Shown piece by piece: positions 21,739 to 30,720 of a stretch of DNA of 64,000 nucleotides. Under the pieces are notes generated by a model, which did no database searches, was not told the DNA's origin, and saw only the letters and a program-made list of their open reading frames with translations. Both the position numbers and the translations under genes were made by a program. Position 1 is the first letter of the stretch. Each line of letters starts with the position of its first letter. The stretch lies in assembly GCA_902794535.1 (NCBI GenBank), contig CADBHQ010000004.1, forward strand, positions 1-64,000, read 5' to 3'. The stretch is from Fibrobacter succinogenes (GTDB taxonomy: Bacteria > Fibrobacterota > Fibrobacteria > Fibrobacterales > Fibrobacteraceae).

Positions 21739-22767
21739 ATGAAAAAGTCTATTGTATTTTTGCTCGTCCTTTTGATTGCGGTGGCGGCTTCGGCGGCTGT
21801 CAAGAAAAAGCGTTTTGATGTGGGCGGGGGAGATGCGCCTGCTGCGACGGAAGCCACTGTCGAATCGGTGGCGCCTGCGGAACCTATTGCTGCGGAATCT
21901 GCTGTGGTGCCTGAAAAAAAGACGGAAAAAACGCGGTCTATTTATACGGTGATTGCGGAGGAACAGAAGGTCCTTCGCGAAAAGTTGACGGCGGCGATTT
22001 CGGCGATGAAAAGCGGCGACTGGGACGCCATCTGGAAGTTCCTCGCGATTTGCCTGGTGTACGGCATGCTGCATGCGCTTGGACCCGGACATGGAAAGTC
22101 AATTGTGGTCGGATATTTTATTGCGCGTCGGGGTCGCTGGCGGCAGGGTGTTGCACTTGGCGCGGGCATAACCGTGACGCATACGATGAGTGCGGTTCTC
22201 TTGTTGCTGATTCTGTATGCGATTTTCAAGGCGACGGTGTTTTCGGCGTTTGAAACAGGCCGCATCGGAATCGAACGGGCGAGTTATGCGCTCATTATGC
22301 TCACGGGTGTGTTGCTGGTGGTGCTTGCGATTCGGGATGTGTTCAAGTCGCACAAGGGCTGTGGCTGTTGTGCGCGAATTGAGTCTGCGGAGGGCGTTGT
22401 TGCGCAGGATGGGAAATGCGCGGAATCTAAATTGCCGCCGATTGCCCGCTGGCGCGAAATCCTGGGTGTTGCCGCCGTTACGGGAATTGTGCCTTGTCCG
22501 GCTGTGGCGTTGATTGTGCTTTTCTGCCTGCTGAATTCGATGGTGGCGCTTTCGCTCTTGGGCGCGCTTGTCATTTGCATCGGCATGACGATTACGAATG
22601 TTGCCTTCGGTATTGCTGCGGTCGCTTTCCGCAAGGGAATTGACAAGGGGAGTGCCCACACCCATATCGCTACAAAAATATACACCGTCGCGACTCTCGC
22701 AGGCGGTGTCATTATCTTTATTTCGGGATTGTTGCTGTTTACGAACCAGTTCGCGGGCCGCGTATAA
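21739..22767 (+). CDS. NicO/RcnA-type nickel-cobalt transporter
   Basis: A 342-residue membrane protein of the NicO family, which moves Ni2+ or Co2+ (usually efflux) across the inner membrane. It has a signal-like N-terminus and an Ala/Glu/Pro-rich stretch (residues 28-65), then about six membrane helices. The first of these carries the family motif HALGPGHGKS near residues 113-122, followed by VTHTMSAV. A Cys/Lys/Gly-rich loop (KSHKGCGCCARIE, about residues 203-215) could bind metal. It lies directly after the DUF1007 gene. Direction of transport and metal are inferred. Confidence 0.85.
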   Translation: MKKSIVFLLVLLIAVAASAAVKKKRFDVGGGDAPAATEATVESVAPAEPIAAESAVVPEKKTEKTRSIYTVIAEEQKVLREKLTAAISAMKSGDWDAIWKFLAICLVYGMLHALGPGHGKSIVVGYFIARRGRWRQGVALGAGITVTHTMSAVLLLLILYAIFKATVFSAFETGRIGIERASYALIMLTGVLLVVLAIRDVFKSHKGCGCCARIESAEGVVAQDGKCAESKLPPIARWREILGVAAVTGIVPCPAVALIVLFCLLNSMVALSLLGALVICIGMTITNVAFGIAAVAFRKGIDKGSAHTHIATKIYTVATLAGGVIIFISGLLLFTNQFAGRV

Positions 22768-22772
22768 AACCC

Positions 22773-22792
22773 TGCGGCAGAAGAAGGCCGCA
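22773..22792. terminator. Terminator between nicO and exbD
   Basis: TGCGGC...GCCGCA hairpin in the 32-bp convergent gap. On the minus strand it is followed by GGGTTTTATA, so it mainly ends the MMPL-to-exbD operon. Confidence 0.6.
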
Positions 22793-22799
22793 AGTGGCT

Positions 22800-23195
22800 T
22801 TATTCCGCGCTTTCCATCTCGTTAATCAGCTGGATATTGTACAGTTTTTGCACCTGTAAAATATCAAGGATGACGGCGATGCGTTCGTAAGTTGTTCCCT
22901 TGTCGATCTTGATGGCGACAGGGGATTTCTTATTCTGCACCGTTGCGGCCTTTTCGCGGAGTTCGTCGGGTGTGCCCCGCTGGCCGTTAAAGGCGAGTTC
23001 CGTTTCGGAAAGTTCGATGTACAGGCCTTCGGGCGTGTCGCGCTTGGTTTCGGTCTGCGTTTCGGGCAGAATCAGCTTGAGCACCGATTCGTCTTGCTTG
23101 AACACCGATGTCACCAAAAAGAACACCAACAGCAAGAAGACGCAGTCGATGAGCGGCGTCATGTCGGGGCGGATTCGGCGGGTGCGCTTGGCCAT
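22800..23195 (-). CDS. exbD: ExbD/TolR biopolymer transport protein
   Basis: A 131-residue ExbD-type protein with one N-terminal membrane helix containing the proton-pathway Asp (PLIDCVFLLLVFFLV, about residues 14-28) and a periplasmic domain. With ExbB it uses the proton gradient to power TonB. It is the last gene of a six-gene operon, with its start immediately after the exbB stop. Confidence 0.92.
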   Translation of the reverse strand: MAKRTRRIRPDMTPLIDCVFLLLVFFLVTSVFKQDESVLKLILPETQTETKRDTPEGLYIELSETELAFNGQRGTPDELREKAATVQNKKSPVAIKIDKGTTYERIAVILDILQVQKLYNIQLINEMESAE

Positions 23196-23777
23196 TTATG
23201 CATCCTCGTTTGCGGAATCGGCGCTATGAGAACGAATGTGGTCCTTCTCCTTGAGAATGCGACCGAGCTGCAAGAGCACATCGTTTTCTACGTTGTCCTG
23301 TTCCGATTCCATGCTTGCGTTCAGGTAGTTGAAGGCGATAACGTGCGGAATGGCGACCACAAGGCCAATCACCGTCGTAATGAGGGCGAGCTTGATGCCC
23401 GTAGCGAATGCACCTGCGTCAGAAAGGCCCGAAACGGCGATGACGCTGAAGGCGTTGAAAATGCCAAACACGGTTCCCAAAAGGCCGAGCAGCGGAGAGA
23501 TGCTGGCGATATTTTCAATCGTGGTCATGCCCTTCTGCAGCGGCGAGAAGGCGAGCGCAATTTCGGTGCGGATGCTTTCCATGATGATGTGGTGGTCGGT
23601 GTTGTGGCTCACCACGCGGTGCAGGATTTTGGAGGGAAGGCGCTTGCGGATGCTCCTGTTAAAGAGAATCAGTGAAATGATTTTCCATACGATGATTGAA
23701 TAACCGACGAAATTCATCGCTACGAGTACGTAGGCAATAACGCCGCCCTGCTGGATAAAGTCTAAGATGTAGTTCAT
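23196..23777 (-). CDS. exbB: ExbB/TolQ proton-channel protein
   Basis: A 193-residue MotA/TolQ/ExbB-family membrane protein. The N-terminal helix (GGVIAYVLVAMNFVGYSIIV) is followed by a cytoplasmic segment and the paired helices with the signature ISPLLGLLGTVFGIFNAF and GIKLALITTVIGLVVAIPHV. It forms the proton channel with ExbD. It directly abuts exbD and lies downstream of tonB, with a REP-like hairpin in the 38-bp gap. Confidence 0.93.
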   Translation of the reverse strand: MNYILDFIQQGGVIAYVLVAMNFVGYSIIVWKIISLILFNRSIRKRLPSKILHRVVSHNTDHHIIMESIRTEIALAFSPLQKGMTTIENIASISPLLGLLGTVFGIFNAFSVIAVSGLSDAGAFATGIKLALITTVIGLVVAIPHVIAFNYLNASMESEQDNVENDVLLQLGRILKEKDHIRSHSADSANEDA

Positions 23778-23782
23778 TGTTT

Positions 23783-23812
23783 TGTCATTCCCGGCTTGAC
23801 CGGGAATCTCCT
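23783..23812. repeat. REP-like palindrome between tonB and exbB
   Basis: GTCATTCCCGG, CTTGA, CCGGGAATCTCC: the widespread REP form, here inside an operon between tonB and exbB. It may set relative mRNA levels of the two parts. Confidence 0.65.
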
Positions 23813-23815
23813 TTA

Positions 23816-24526
23816 TTAGTGAAGGTTGTATTTAATGGGGATTTCCATTTTCCAGGTGTCTTTGCCAAGTACAGCTGGAATCGGATCAAATTTGGGCACG
23901 GCCTGCACGGCGGCAAGCGCACTTTCGTTCAGTGAAGAATAGGGGCACGGTTTCGAAACGGTTGCTCCGCTGATGCTTCCATCCTTTGCGACGGTGAATT
24001 GCACGCGCACGGTACCTTCTTGCTTTAAGCGGCGGGCTGTAGCGGGGTAGTCCTTTTGCTTTTCAAACGCCTTGGAAAGCCCGATAAGGTAGGCTTTTGT
24101 CACCTTTATCAGCGAATCCTTCGAAGGCTTCGGTGGTGGAGGAGGTGGCGGGGGCGGTGCCACAGGTTCGGCGGGTGCTTCGACAACAGGTTCCGCGTCT
24201 GTCACCACGATCGGTTCCGGCTCTGGCTCCGGTTCAGGTTCCGGCACGGTATCTTGCACGATGTTCGGGATAATCTTGGCGCGAACCACCTTCTTCACGA
24301 TTTTCTTGACTTCGGGCGGGGGTGGAGGCGGTTGGAGCAGTAATTGCTCCACATGAATCACCTCGGCGTCTTCGCGGGTGGTAACCACCTGCGTTCGCTT
24401 CAGGAATCCCCAGGCGTAAAAGCCCGCATGTAGCAATACGGCGATAACAATGCCAAAGCAGAATACACGCCGCATCGTAAACGCGGAATAGGGATTGCGG
24501 GAGTTTGATTCAAATTCAAAATTCAT
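23816..24526 (-). CDS. tonB: TonB energy-transducing protein
   Basis: A 236-residue TonB. After a short cytoplasmic N-terminus there is one membrane helix (about residues 22-45, VFCFGIVIAVLLHAGFYAWG, with the His that TonB needs for coupling). A Pro/Glu-rich periplasm-spanning stretch follows (PPPPPPEVKK, EPEPEPEPEP, PPPPPPPPKP), then a C-terminal TonB domain (TARRLKQEGTVRVQFTVAKD to IPIKYNLH). It connects inner-membrane ExbBD to outer-membrane receptors, perhaps including the receptor at 44415-46661. Its place in an MMPL/porin operon is unusual. MRRVFCF at residue 18 is an alternative start. Confidence 0.92.
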   Translation of the reverse strand: MNFEFESNSRNPYSAFTMRRVFCFGIVIAVLLHAGFYAWGFLKRTQVVTTREDAEVIHVEQLLLQPPPPPPEVKKIVKKVVRAKIIPNIVQDTVPEPEPEPEPEPIVVTDAEPVVEAPAEPVAPPPPPPPPPKPSKDSLIKVTKAYLIGLSKAFEKQKDYPATARRLKQEGTVRVQFTVAKDGSISGATVSKPCPYSSLNESALAAVQAVPKFDPIPAVLGKDTWKMEIPIKYNLH

Positions 24527-24535
24527 TAGGTCTTA

Positions 24536-25744
24536 TTAGAAGTAATACTTCGCTTTCGCCCAGAGTTCGCGATTTCTCTTGTAGCCGGCAAGTTGTCCGC
24601 GCTTGCCGCCAAAGTGGTCGTAACCGAGCGAAATCATGACTTGGTCGGTAACGGCGTAGTCGCCCGAGGCGCGGCAGTAGTAGCCGAGGTTGTCGATGTC
24701 GAATACGCCATAGAGCGAAAGTTTGAGCGTGTTGTTCAGCAGTTCCTTTGAAATGCGGAAGGTCATTTCAGAAGAATTCTTTTCGGCGGCCAAGTTGTGC
24801 GAATAGTCGGCGATGTACTTGTGCAAATACTGCACCATGAAAGTCCAGTTGTCACCGGCGTACCAGTCGATACCACCGAGCGCATTGAACGTGTTCTTGC
24901 GGGCGTAATCGAGGCTGTTGGCGTAACCGAGTGCTTCGCCAAAGTATTCTGCGATTTCGGCACGCAGCACGAATTCGCCGATAGGCATCGACATGTCGCC
25001 ACCGATCATCGTCATCGATTCATGAATGCCGTGAATGACGACAGAATCCATGCTGACGGGTTCTACGACAGAAACGGGCGACTGGTTGTGCGTATGGAGC
25101 GCCGAGATAGAGAAATCCAAATTCGAGAGGAAGAACGAAACGCGCGTTCCGAAGTCTCCGTTCTTGAATTTGGCATCGGGGCCTTCAGGAAAATCGAGAC
25201 CCGCTTTCTCGGGCAGATTTGGACGCCAGGGATTGTCTTCGCCGAGGGGCATCTGGAAGTATCGCGGTACGGGCACGTAAACGATTTCGGCATTCGCGCG
25301 CTCGCCGGGGTACTTGATGCGGAAACCGTCGACGGCCATGCGCATGTCGTCGTAATCGCTGGACATGAATTCGGTGTAATCAACAGGCGAAATCAGGTCG
25401 GTAACGCGGAGTCCGTCGGCAACGCCCCACACGACGATTTGGCGGCCCGCGCGAATTTCAAGAAAGTCATTCTGGTAGTTGAAATACGCCTCTTGCAACT
25501 GCACTCCGGTGCGGTCTTCGAGAATGCTGTTGTGCACGCCGTTCAGGCTGGTGAACAAGTAGGCGTTCTCGTAATCCACGCGGAGTTCCGCACGCAGGCG
25601 CGTCCGCGACGTGGTAAAATCGTGCGGATGCTTTGTCTGCACCGCATGATACGTGTCCACGAACCCGTTGAATTGAAACGGACTTTCTTGGGCGAAGGCG
25701 GTCGCTGCCGCCATTCCGATCGCTAACCACCAGAATTTAGACAT
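24536..25744 (-). CDS. DUF1302-type outer-membrane porin-like protein
   Basis: A 402-residue exported beta-barrel-type protein with a signal peptide ending TAFA and a C-terminal aromatic residue (KAKYYF), as in outer-membrane barrels. The conserved DUF1302 block RAGRQIVVWGVADGLRVTDLI is at about residues 98-118. DUF1302 proteins co-occur with MMPL/RND transporters and LolA- or DUF1329-like proteins, and are thought to help move hydrophobic molecules across or into the outer membrane. That is also the gene set here. The substrate is unknown. It starts 2 bp after the LolA-like stop. Confidence 0.75.
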   Translation of the reverse strand: MSKFWWLAIGMAAATAFAQESPFQFNGFVDTYHAVQTKHPHDFTTSRTRLRAELRVDYENAYLFTSLNGVHNSILEDRTGVQLQEAYFNYQNDFLEIRAGRQIVVWGVADGLRVTDLISPVDYTEFMSSDYDDMRMAVDGFRIKYPGERANAEIVYVPVPRYFQMPLGEDNPWRPNLPEKAGLDFPEGPDAKFKNGDFGTRVSFFLSNLDFSISALHTHNQSPVSVVEPVSMDSVVIHGIHESMTMIGGDMSMPIGEFVLRAEIAEYFGEALGYANSLDYARKNTFNALGGIDWYAGDNWTFMVQYLHKYIADYSHNLAAEKNSSEMTFRISKELLNNTLKLSLYGVFDIDNLGYYCRASGDYAVTDQVMISLGYDHFGGKRGQLAGYKRNRELWAKAKYYF

Positions 25745-25746
25745 TG

Positions 25747-26529
25747 CTAGAGTCCTCTTTCCAAACGCGGAACGGTGAACGTCTTCGTGTCAACCGGAAT
25801 GTTGAACTTGATGTCGCCGAATTCGAGGATAGTCTTGTGGTTGGCCTGCACGTTTTCCATGGTCATCTTGCCAATGGCCCAGAAACCATCCACCTGCACG
25901 ACGTTTTCGACCTTCAGCAAACGGTGCAGTTTGCCAAGCTTGTCGTAGTATTCCACCTTGGCTGCAATCAGGCAGTCCTTGCGAATCCAGGAGATTTTCT
26001 TCGAAAAGATTTCGTCGCCCTTTTTCGGCACGGATTCAACCACCCAGCAATCGATTCCGTCCACCTTTTCTTCGCGGAGGAGTTTGTGGGTGTCTTCGTC
26101 GATATTGCGCTGGCCAACGTCGTCATAAGTGAAGTCGGAACCCATGAAGTAATCCGTCTTGGAGCTCTTTCCGCTAATGCGGCGCGTCTTTTTCATGGCA
26201 GGCAGGTAAAGCCACTTGTCGTCATCCTTGTTGATGTCGTCGTAATCGACAGTCAGGAATCCCGTGCCCTTCACGTCGTTGGGGTAGCGGAAGAACATAA
26301 TCTGCTTGGTGTCCTTGCCCACGTCCATAGCAAACGAGGTAATCTTGCGTTCGCGCTTGCTGCCGCTCTTGTTTACGAGTGTCATCGAAAGTTCGGAACT
26401 GCGGGTGTCGCCATCGGGGCGGTCATGCACCTTCTGCACGATGTCGCGGCCGGTTAAAGTTTCTGCGCACACCATGGCGCTTAATGCGACAACGATTGTC
26501 GCGGCTGTTTTTGCAATTTTCATTGTCAT
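25747..26529 (-). CDS. Outer-membrane lipoprotein-sorting (LolA-like) protein
   Basis: A 260-residue exported protein with a signal peptide ending MVCAE and a LolA/LppX-like half-barrel domain (PF17131-type). Recognisable segments include [19 protein letters not shown] and [11 protein letters not shown] near residues 108-140. Proteins of this type bind lipid or lipoprotein in the periplasm. Here it lies between an MMPL/RND transporter and a DUF1302 porin, which suggests it is the periplasmic carrier of that system. The start at 26529 has AGGAG upstream; ATG 26523 is also possible. Confidence 0.82.
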   Translation of the reverse strand: MTMKIAKTAATIVVALSAMVCAETLTGRDIVQKVHDRPDGDTRSSELSMTLVNKSGSKRERKITSFAMDVGKDTKQIMFFRYPNDVKGTGFLTVDYDDINKDDDKWLYLPAMKKTRRISGKSSKTDYFMGSDFTYDDVGQRNIDEDTHKLLREEKVDGIDCWVVESVPKKGDEIFSKKISWIRKDCLIAAKVEYYDKLGKLHRLLKVENVVQVDGFWAIGKMTMENVQANHKTILEFGDIKFNIPVDTKTFTVPRLERGL

Positions 26530-26538
26530 GATTTTCTC

Positions 26539-28914
26539 CTATTTTCCAAAAATCTTGAATTTCTTGATCAAAAGCGGTGTTACGAACAGGTCGGCGAGCA
26601 ATGCCGAGACAAGGCCGATAAACACCACGAAACCGAAGTTGAACATTTGCGTTGCCTTCGAGGTGGTAAAGCCAGCGAAGGTTGCCACCATGATGATGGT
26701 GGTCATTACGAGTGCAGGGCCTGCTGTGCGGAATACGCAGAGAATGGACTCGCGGTAATCCTTGTTGCGGTCAAATTCCACATGCCCGTGGTTGATAAAG
26801 TGAATCGTGTCATCCACCGAGAGACCGATAATCATCGGGATGAGCGTCGCGGTCATCATATCAAGCGGAATGTTGGTAAGACCGAGGTAACCGCCTACGA
26901 AAATACCCGGCGCAATGTTCGGAATCATGCCGATAAGGCCCGTGCGCACACTGCCGAAGACAATCATCAAGAGAATCGCCACAATCACCACAGAAATCAG
27001 GAAAGACGTCATTTGGCCCACTTCCAAGTACTGCTGCATGGCAGTAAACTGCGGCAAGTTACCCACAGCCGTCACCTTTGCGTTCGGGTAAAGTTCGCGA
27101 GCGAAATTTTGCAAGTCTTCGATTTCCTTTTGGAGTTCATTGGAGTTGTAGCTTGAAATTTCCACCATCAAGCGGAGCTTTCTGTAATCGTAATCCATCC
27201 AGTAAGTCGCTTCGCTACCGCCTGCATTTTCGTAGAGCAACAGCATCTGCGCCACCTGTTCCTCGTTTTCGGGGATGGCGTACATTTCTTGACGATTCTC
27301 GTTCAGAGTGCGATCCAAATCCTTGACAATATCAAGAATGGAGGTAGAACGCTTGGTGAGCGGATACTTGCCGGCGTGATCCTGCAACTGTTCCAACTTC
27401 TTCAGGTTCTCGACTTCTTTCGCCTTGTCGTTTTCGCCAAAGTCAATCACCAAGTCGTACGAATAGAAACTACCGATTTCCGATTCGGCCACATAGAGCA
27501 TCTTGTTCACATATTCGACCTTGCGGCCCATGGTGCGTTCCACGTCAAAGGCGGGTTCCATCTTGGTCACGCCGTAAATCGAAATTGCGGTGATGACGGC
27601 GAATACGATGGCAATCGGCTTGCCGTGACCGAGTACGAACTTGCCGATAGAATCAAGAATGAGTCCCATGCGCGTGTCGCCGCGTTCAAGCACCTTGGCG
27701 TTCGGCTTCTTGTCTTTACCGAAGCTCAAGAGAATCGGCGAAACCGTCAGTGCTACAAGCAGAATGAATGCAATCGCAATCGACGAGAGAATGCCCACAG
27801 AGCGAATGGGCTTAAGCATCACGGACAGGAACGAGAGCAACGCCACGATGGTGGTAAGGCCCGAGAACAGCACCGACCAGCCTGTTTCACGCATGGCGTA
27901 AAGCACCGATTCCTTGCGCTTGCCCGTAAGCATCATGTTCTTGCGGAAGAAAGAATTGATGTGAATGTTGTATGCAATCGAGACGGCAAAGGCCAAAATC
28001 ACGGGCACCATGATGTTGGTCACGTCCATATAAAGGCCAAGGTAACCCACTAGACCGAAAGTCATAATGACGCCAGCAAATGTCGTAATCAACGGTGAGA
28101 CGATTCCGCGCAGCGAACGCGTCACCAAGAACATCACGATGATGGCACAGAGAATGGTCATGATGAAAATGCGGCCCATTTCCTGACCGATGTAGGTCAT
28201 TTTCTCGAAGCTCAAGTAAGGCATGCCTGTTGCACGCGGGTTCAGCGGTGCGTACTTTTCCTTCGCGATGATAGCAGCCGTTTCGCGGCCCGTCTTCATG
28301 TCGGGAGCTTCTGCTTTTTCACCCTTCGCTTCGCCTTCGGCTTTCCACACGGAATCTTCGGGGAAGGGGCGCAGCTTGATGTTGATGAAAGCCTGCTTGC
28401 GGTCTGTCGAAATCAGCTTCTTTGCCAGTTCCGGCTTGTCGGCTAGGCGCTTCTCGATTTCAGCGATGCCAGCCTCATCCGTCGGAATTTCTTCGGGAAC
28501 AATCTGCGTGATTTCCATGCCCTCTTCGGTGCCGAGCATGTATTCCAAATCGACAATCGAAGTCGCCTTGCCGTCGGAATACGAAAGGCTGTCGCGCAGT
28601 TCGTTCGAAAGTTCGCGCAAAAGCTTCAGGTTATCCGGCGTCAAGATGGAATGGTTGCTTTCGACCAGCACGCCCACGAAGTAGTCGTTACCGAAAGTTT
28701 CCTTGAACTTGTCCGTTTCGACAAGCATCGGGTCGCCCTCGATAAAGTAGCTGTCCCACGAGGCCTCGACGTAGATTTTTTTCATGCCCACGACCGAAAC
28801 CGCAAGCAAAACGACAAACGCCACCAGCAAAATGGCGCGGTGACCGAGCAAAAATTCGCCAAAACGGCCGAACCGCTCGTTGATTCTTTCAATGTTAATC
28901 TTTGGAAGGCTCAT
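26539..28914 (-). CDS. MMPL/RND-superfamily lipid transporter
   Basis: A 791-residue inner-membrane protein of the RND superfamily (MMPL/HpnN type) with 12 predicted helices in two halves, each with a large periplasmic loop. Signatures are YVEASWDSYFIEGDP after TM1, the GILSSIAIAF region and GLSVDDTIHFINHG in the second half, whose Asp pair fits the proton-relay site. I chose ATG 28914 (MSLPKINIERINE), with GAGG upstream, over the frame from 28989. It is the first gene of a six-gene operon with LolA-like, DUF1302, TonB, ExbB and ExbD. The substrate is probably a lipid or hydrophobic compound (inferred). A paralogue lies at 34616. Confidence 0.87.
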   Translation of the reverse strand: MSLPKINIERINERFGRFGEFLLGHRAILLVAFVVLLAVSVVGMKKIYVEASWDSYFIEGDPMLVETDKFKETFGNDYFVGVLVESNHSILTPDNLKLLRELSNELRDSLSYSDGKATSIVDLEYMLGTEEGMEITQIVPEEIPTDEAGIAEIEKRLADKPELAKKLISTDRKQAFINIKLRPFPEDSVWKAEGEAKGEKAEAPDMKTGRETAAIIAKEKYAPLNPRATGMPYLSFEKMTYIGQEMGRIFIMTILCAIIVMFLVTRSLRGIVSPLITTFAGVIMTFGLVGYLGLYMDVTNIMVPVILAFAVSIAYNIHINSFFRKNMMLTGKRKESVLYAMRETGWSVLFSGLTTIVALLSFLSVMLKPIRSVGILSSIAIAFILLVALTVSPILLSFGKDKKPNAKVLERGDTRMGLILDSIGKFVLGHGKPIAIVFAVITAISIYGVTKMEPAFDVERTMGRKVEYVNKMLYVAESEIGSFYSYDLVIDFGENDKAKEVENLKKLEQLQDHAGKYPLTKRSTSILDIVKDLDRTLNENRQEMYAIPENEEQVAQMLLLYENAGGSEATYWMDYDYRKLRLMVEISSYNSNELQKEIEDLQNFARELYPNAKVTAVGNLPQFTAMQQYLEVGQMTSFLISVVIVAILLMIVFGSVRTGLIGMIPNIAPGIFVGGYLGLTNIPLDMMTATLIPMIIGLSVDDTIHFINHGHVEFDRNKDYRESILCVFRTAGPALVMTTIIMVATFAGFTTSKATQMFNFGFVVFIGLVSALLADLFVTPLLIKKFKIFGK

Positions 28915-28964
28915 TGTATCCTCTTTTTTTTGTGGAGCAAAAAGTAGAGAGATGAGCCTAAAAA

Positions 28965-28976
28965 TTCTACTCCAAA
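28965..28976 (-). promoter_or_regulatory. TTTGGAGTAGAA motif before the MMPL-TonB operon
   Basis: The 12-base sequence TTTGGAGTAGAA lies on the minus strand, 50 bases upstream of the MMPL start. The same 12 bases occur before the lipoprotein gene at 42912 and the TonB receptor at 44415, both also in the coding orientation. Role unknown; probably an operator or promoter element. Confidence 0.5.
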
Positions 28977-29069
28977 TGGTTTTGTGCAAAACCGAACGGA
29001 CGATTGTAAAAAGAAATAAATATTTCGAAAAATTGGTGCAGAGGGGCCAAAAAAAGCGTGTATAGTATA

Positions 29070-29114
29070 GACAAGGACCAAGTTCTTGTCGCCTTGCGGG
29101 GGAGCCCGTAAGGC
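29070..29114 (+). promoter_or_regulatory. Tandem hairpins in the leader of the Rpn gene
   Basis: GACAAG...CTTGTC (29070-29090) is followed directly by GCCTTGCGGG-GGAG-CCCGTAAGGC (29091-29114, ten pairs, four-base loop). They lie 23 bases before the ATG, in the presumed 5' leader, with no T-run. Function unknown. Confidence 0.5.
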
Positions 29115-29137
29115 CACCTTAAAACAAGGACACGCTA

Positions 29138-30070
29138 ATGTCTGAAAATGAAAATATTGAAAGAGTAACTTCTACGACCAAAAAATTTCCGCACGACCCT
29201 TATGTTCGCTCGGTGCTGAAGGATCCCGCTCGCACGGCGGAGCTGCTTCGCCTTGCGTCCAGAAAGAATAGTAATCTTGCCCAGTTCCTTGCGACAGTGA
29301 ATCTCGACACTTTGCAAGAAATTTCCGAGGCTTTCAGCGACACGGTTACCCATGGTGATGGTGATTTGGCTTTCACTGTAAAAATTGCCAGCGATGAACC
29401 TAAGCAAGCAGAACTCCTTGTGGGCATCATCGAGGAACACAAGAGCTATCCCGAAACGGGAATCATCCCGCAATTGGTCAAATACTGGTTCCAGATTATG
29501 GTCCGTAACCAGAAAAATATCCCGACAATCGCCATTGTCCTTTACAATGGAAAGGATCCTTGGCGCATTGAAAAGGAGACGATGTTCCCGAATTACCCCG
29601 AATACTACCACAAGATAGGATTGCCGTTCTTGTTGGAACTCATTGACGTGAGTGATATCTTCGAGGACGAGGAAATCCCTCGGATTTCGCCCAAGATTGC
29701 TCTTGCGCTGGTTGCTTTGAAGTATGTTTTTAATGGGGAGAAACTCAAAAAGCATCTGAAAGCGGCTATGGCAGGACTCAAGTCGCTTCCCCGTGAAGAA
29801 GCCGAGGAGTTTTTATCCCAAACATTTGTATATTTGAAACAGTGGTTCAACGGCGATGCCAAGGAGCAGTTTAAAATGGATTTCAAGAAATGCAGTGAAG
29901 TTTACGGCTACAAGTCCATCGCCGAAGTCGAAGAAGAAGAAATAAAGCTCAAAATGGTCGATGCCATGCTCGCCATGCCCAAATTGACCGACGAAGACAT
30001 TTCTGTTGTTTCGGGGCTTCCGCAAGAAGAAATTCAGAAGCGCAGGGCGCTTCGCGAACAGGGGCTTTAA
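29138..30070 (+). CDS. Rpn-family recombination-promoting nuclease / PD-(D/E)XK protein
   Basis: A 310-residue protein of the Rpn/YhgA-like group. The N-terminal nuclease-like domain shows a PD-(D/E)XK arrangement: DGDLAFTVK near residues 71-79 and [14 protein letters not shown] near 92-105 (Asp, Glu-x-Lys). Helical segments follow, and the C-terminus is charged ([17 protein letters not shown]). Family members cut DNA and promote RecA-independent recombination, and are often annotated as putative transposases though they are not mobile by themselves. It is a single gene with a hairpin-rich leader and a clear terminator. Activity was not tested by sequence alone. Confidence 0.8.
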   Translation: MSENENIERVTSTTKKFPHDPYVRSVLKDPARTAELLRLASRKNSNLAQFLATVNLDTLQEISEAFSDTVTHGDGDLAFTVKIASDEPKQAELLVGIIEEHKSYPETGIIPQLVKYWFQIMVRNQKNIPTIAIVLYNGKDPWRIEKETMFPNYPEYYHKIGLPFLLELIDVSDIFEDEEIPRISPKIALALVALKYVFNGEKLKKHLKAAMAGLKSLPREEAEEFLSQTFVYLKQWFNGDAKEQFKMDFKKCSEVYGYKSIAEVEEEEIKLKMVDAMLAMPKLTDEDISVVSGLPQEEIQKRRALREQGL

Positions 30071-30096
30071 GCAAAATACAGATATTCAAAAAAGGA

Positions 30097-30124
30097 AAAC
30101 TGGTCCTTACGGGCCAGTTTTTGT
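30097..30124 (+). terminator. Terminator after the Rpn gene
   Basis: AAACTGG...CCAGTTT hairpin followed by TTG and TTTTT, about 27 bases after the stop. Confidence 0.75.
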
Positions 30125-30142
30125 GTTTTTACAATCTGTTTT

Positions 30143-30240
30143 GGGGCGTTCCCCGGCTCGCCGGGTCGGGTGCTGCTCGCCTTCGGCTCATCGAGCCGCT
30201 ACGCGTCTCGCCACAGTCGTGCGACGCCCCCTAATGCGGA
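30143..30240 (-). repeat. Mosaic intergenic repeat, copy B
   Basis: In reverse orientation this 98-bp element reads from CCGCATTAGGGGGCGTCGCAC to GGGGAACGCCCC. It matches the backbone of copy A (4784-4987) without that copy's two inserts, and is related to copy C (58221-58328). The rest of the gap to feoA (30241-30466) holds AT-rich DNA and the CCTATTTGGAG sequence at 30421-30431, a partial match to the 12-base motif, but no gene. Confidence 0.8.
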
Positions 30241-30466
30241 GAATGTTAAATGAATCTGGTTATTCTAATTTGAATATAATTGTGTTGTTTTCGAATCCAA
30301 TGCATAAGTTTTTTTTGATTGTTATGCGTAACATTGCGTTTTATTTGAAAAATAGCGGTATTTAACAATGCGTATTGTTAATAAGGCTTTCCCCTCTAAA
30401 CCCCCTCGGAGCATTCAAAACCTATTTGGAGCGGTTTTTTGTATGGGTTTCGGCTACTTTTGGCGC

Positions 30467-30718
30467 ATGAAAAACGCTGATTTTGTTGACCGATTGAGTC
30501 TCGCCGAAATGGGCGAGAATCGTTGCGGGACAATCGCCAGGATCGAAGGCGATTCCCGCTTTATTTCAAGAATTGTTTCCATCGGGCTTACGCCGGGTTC
30601 CACCTTTACGCTCCTCAAGAATGACGGGCGCTCGCCGGTGCTCGTTTTTTGCCGCGATACGGTTATCGCTGTCAATCACAAGGAAAGTTCACAGATTTTT
30701 GTCAAGGTAGAATCGTAA
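30467..30718 (+). CDS. feoA: FeoA-family protein (Feo system 1)
   Basis: An 83-residue SH3-like FeoA protein that assists the ferrous iron permease FeoB. Family features are LSLAEMGENRCGTIARIEG, the ISRIVSIGLTPGSTFTLLKND turn and VIAVNHKESSQIFVKV. The stop is 2 bp before feoB. I use the ATG at 30467; the frame is open back to 30368, but the extra 33 residues do not look like FeoA. No dtxR gene precedes this set, unlike the other two Feo loci in the window. Confidence 0.8.
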   Translation: MKNADFVDRLSLAEMGENRCGTIARIEGDSRFISRIVSIGLTPGSTFTLLKNDGRSPVLVFCRDTVIAVNHKESSQIFVKVES

Positions 30719-30720
30719 AG

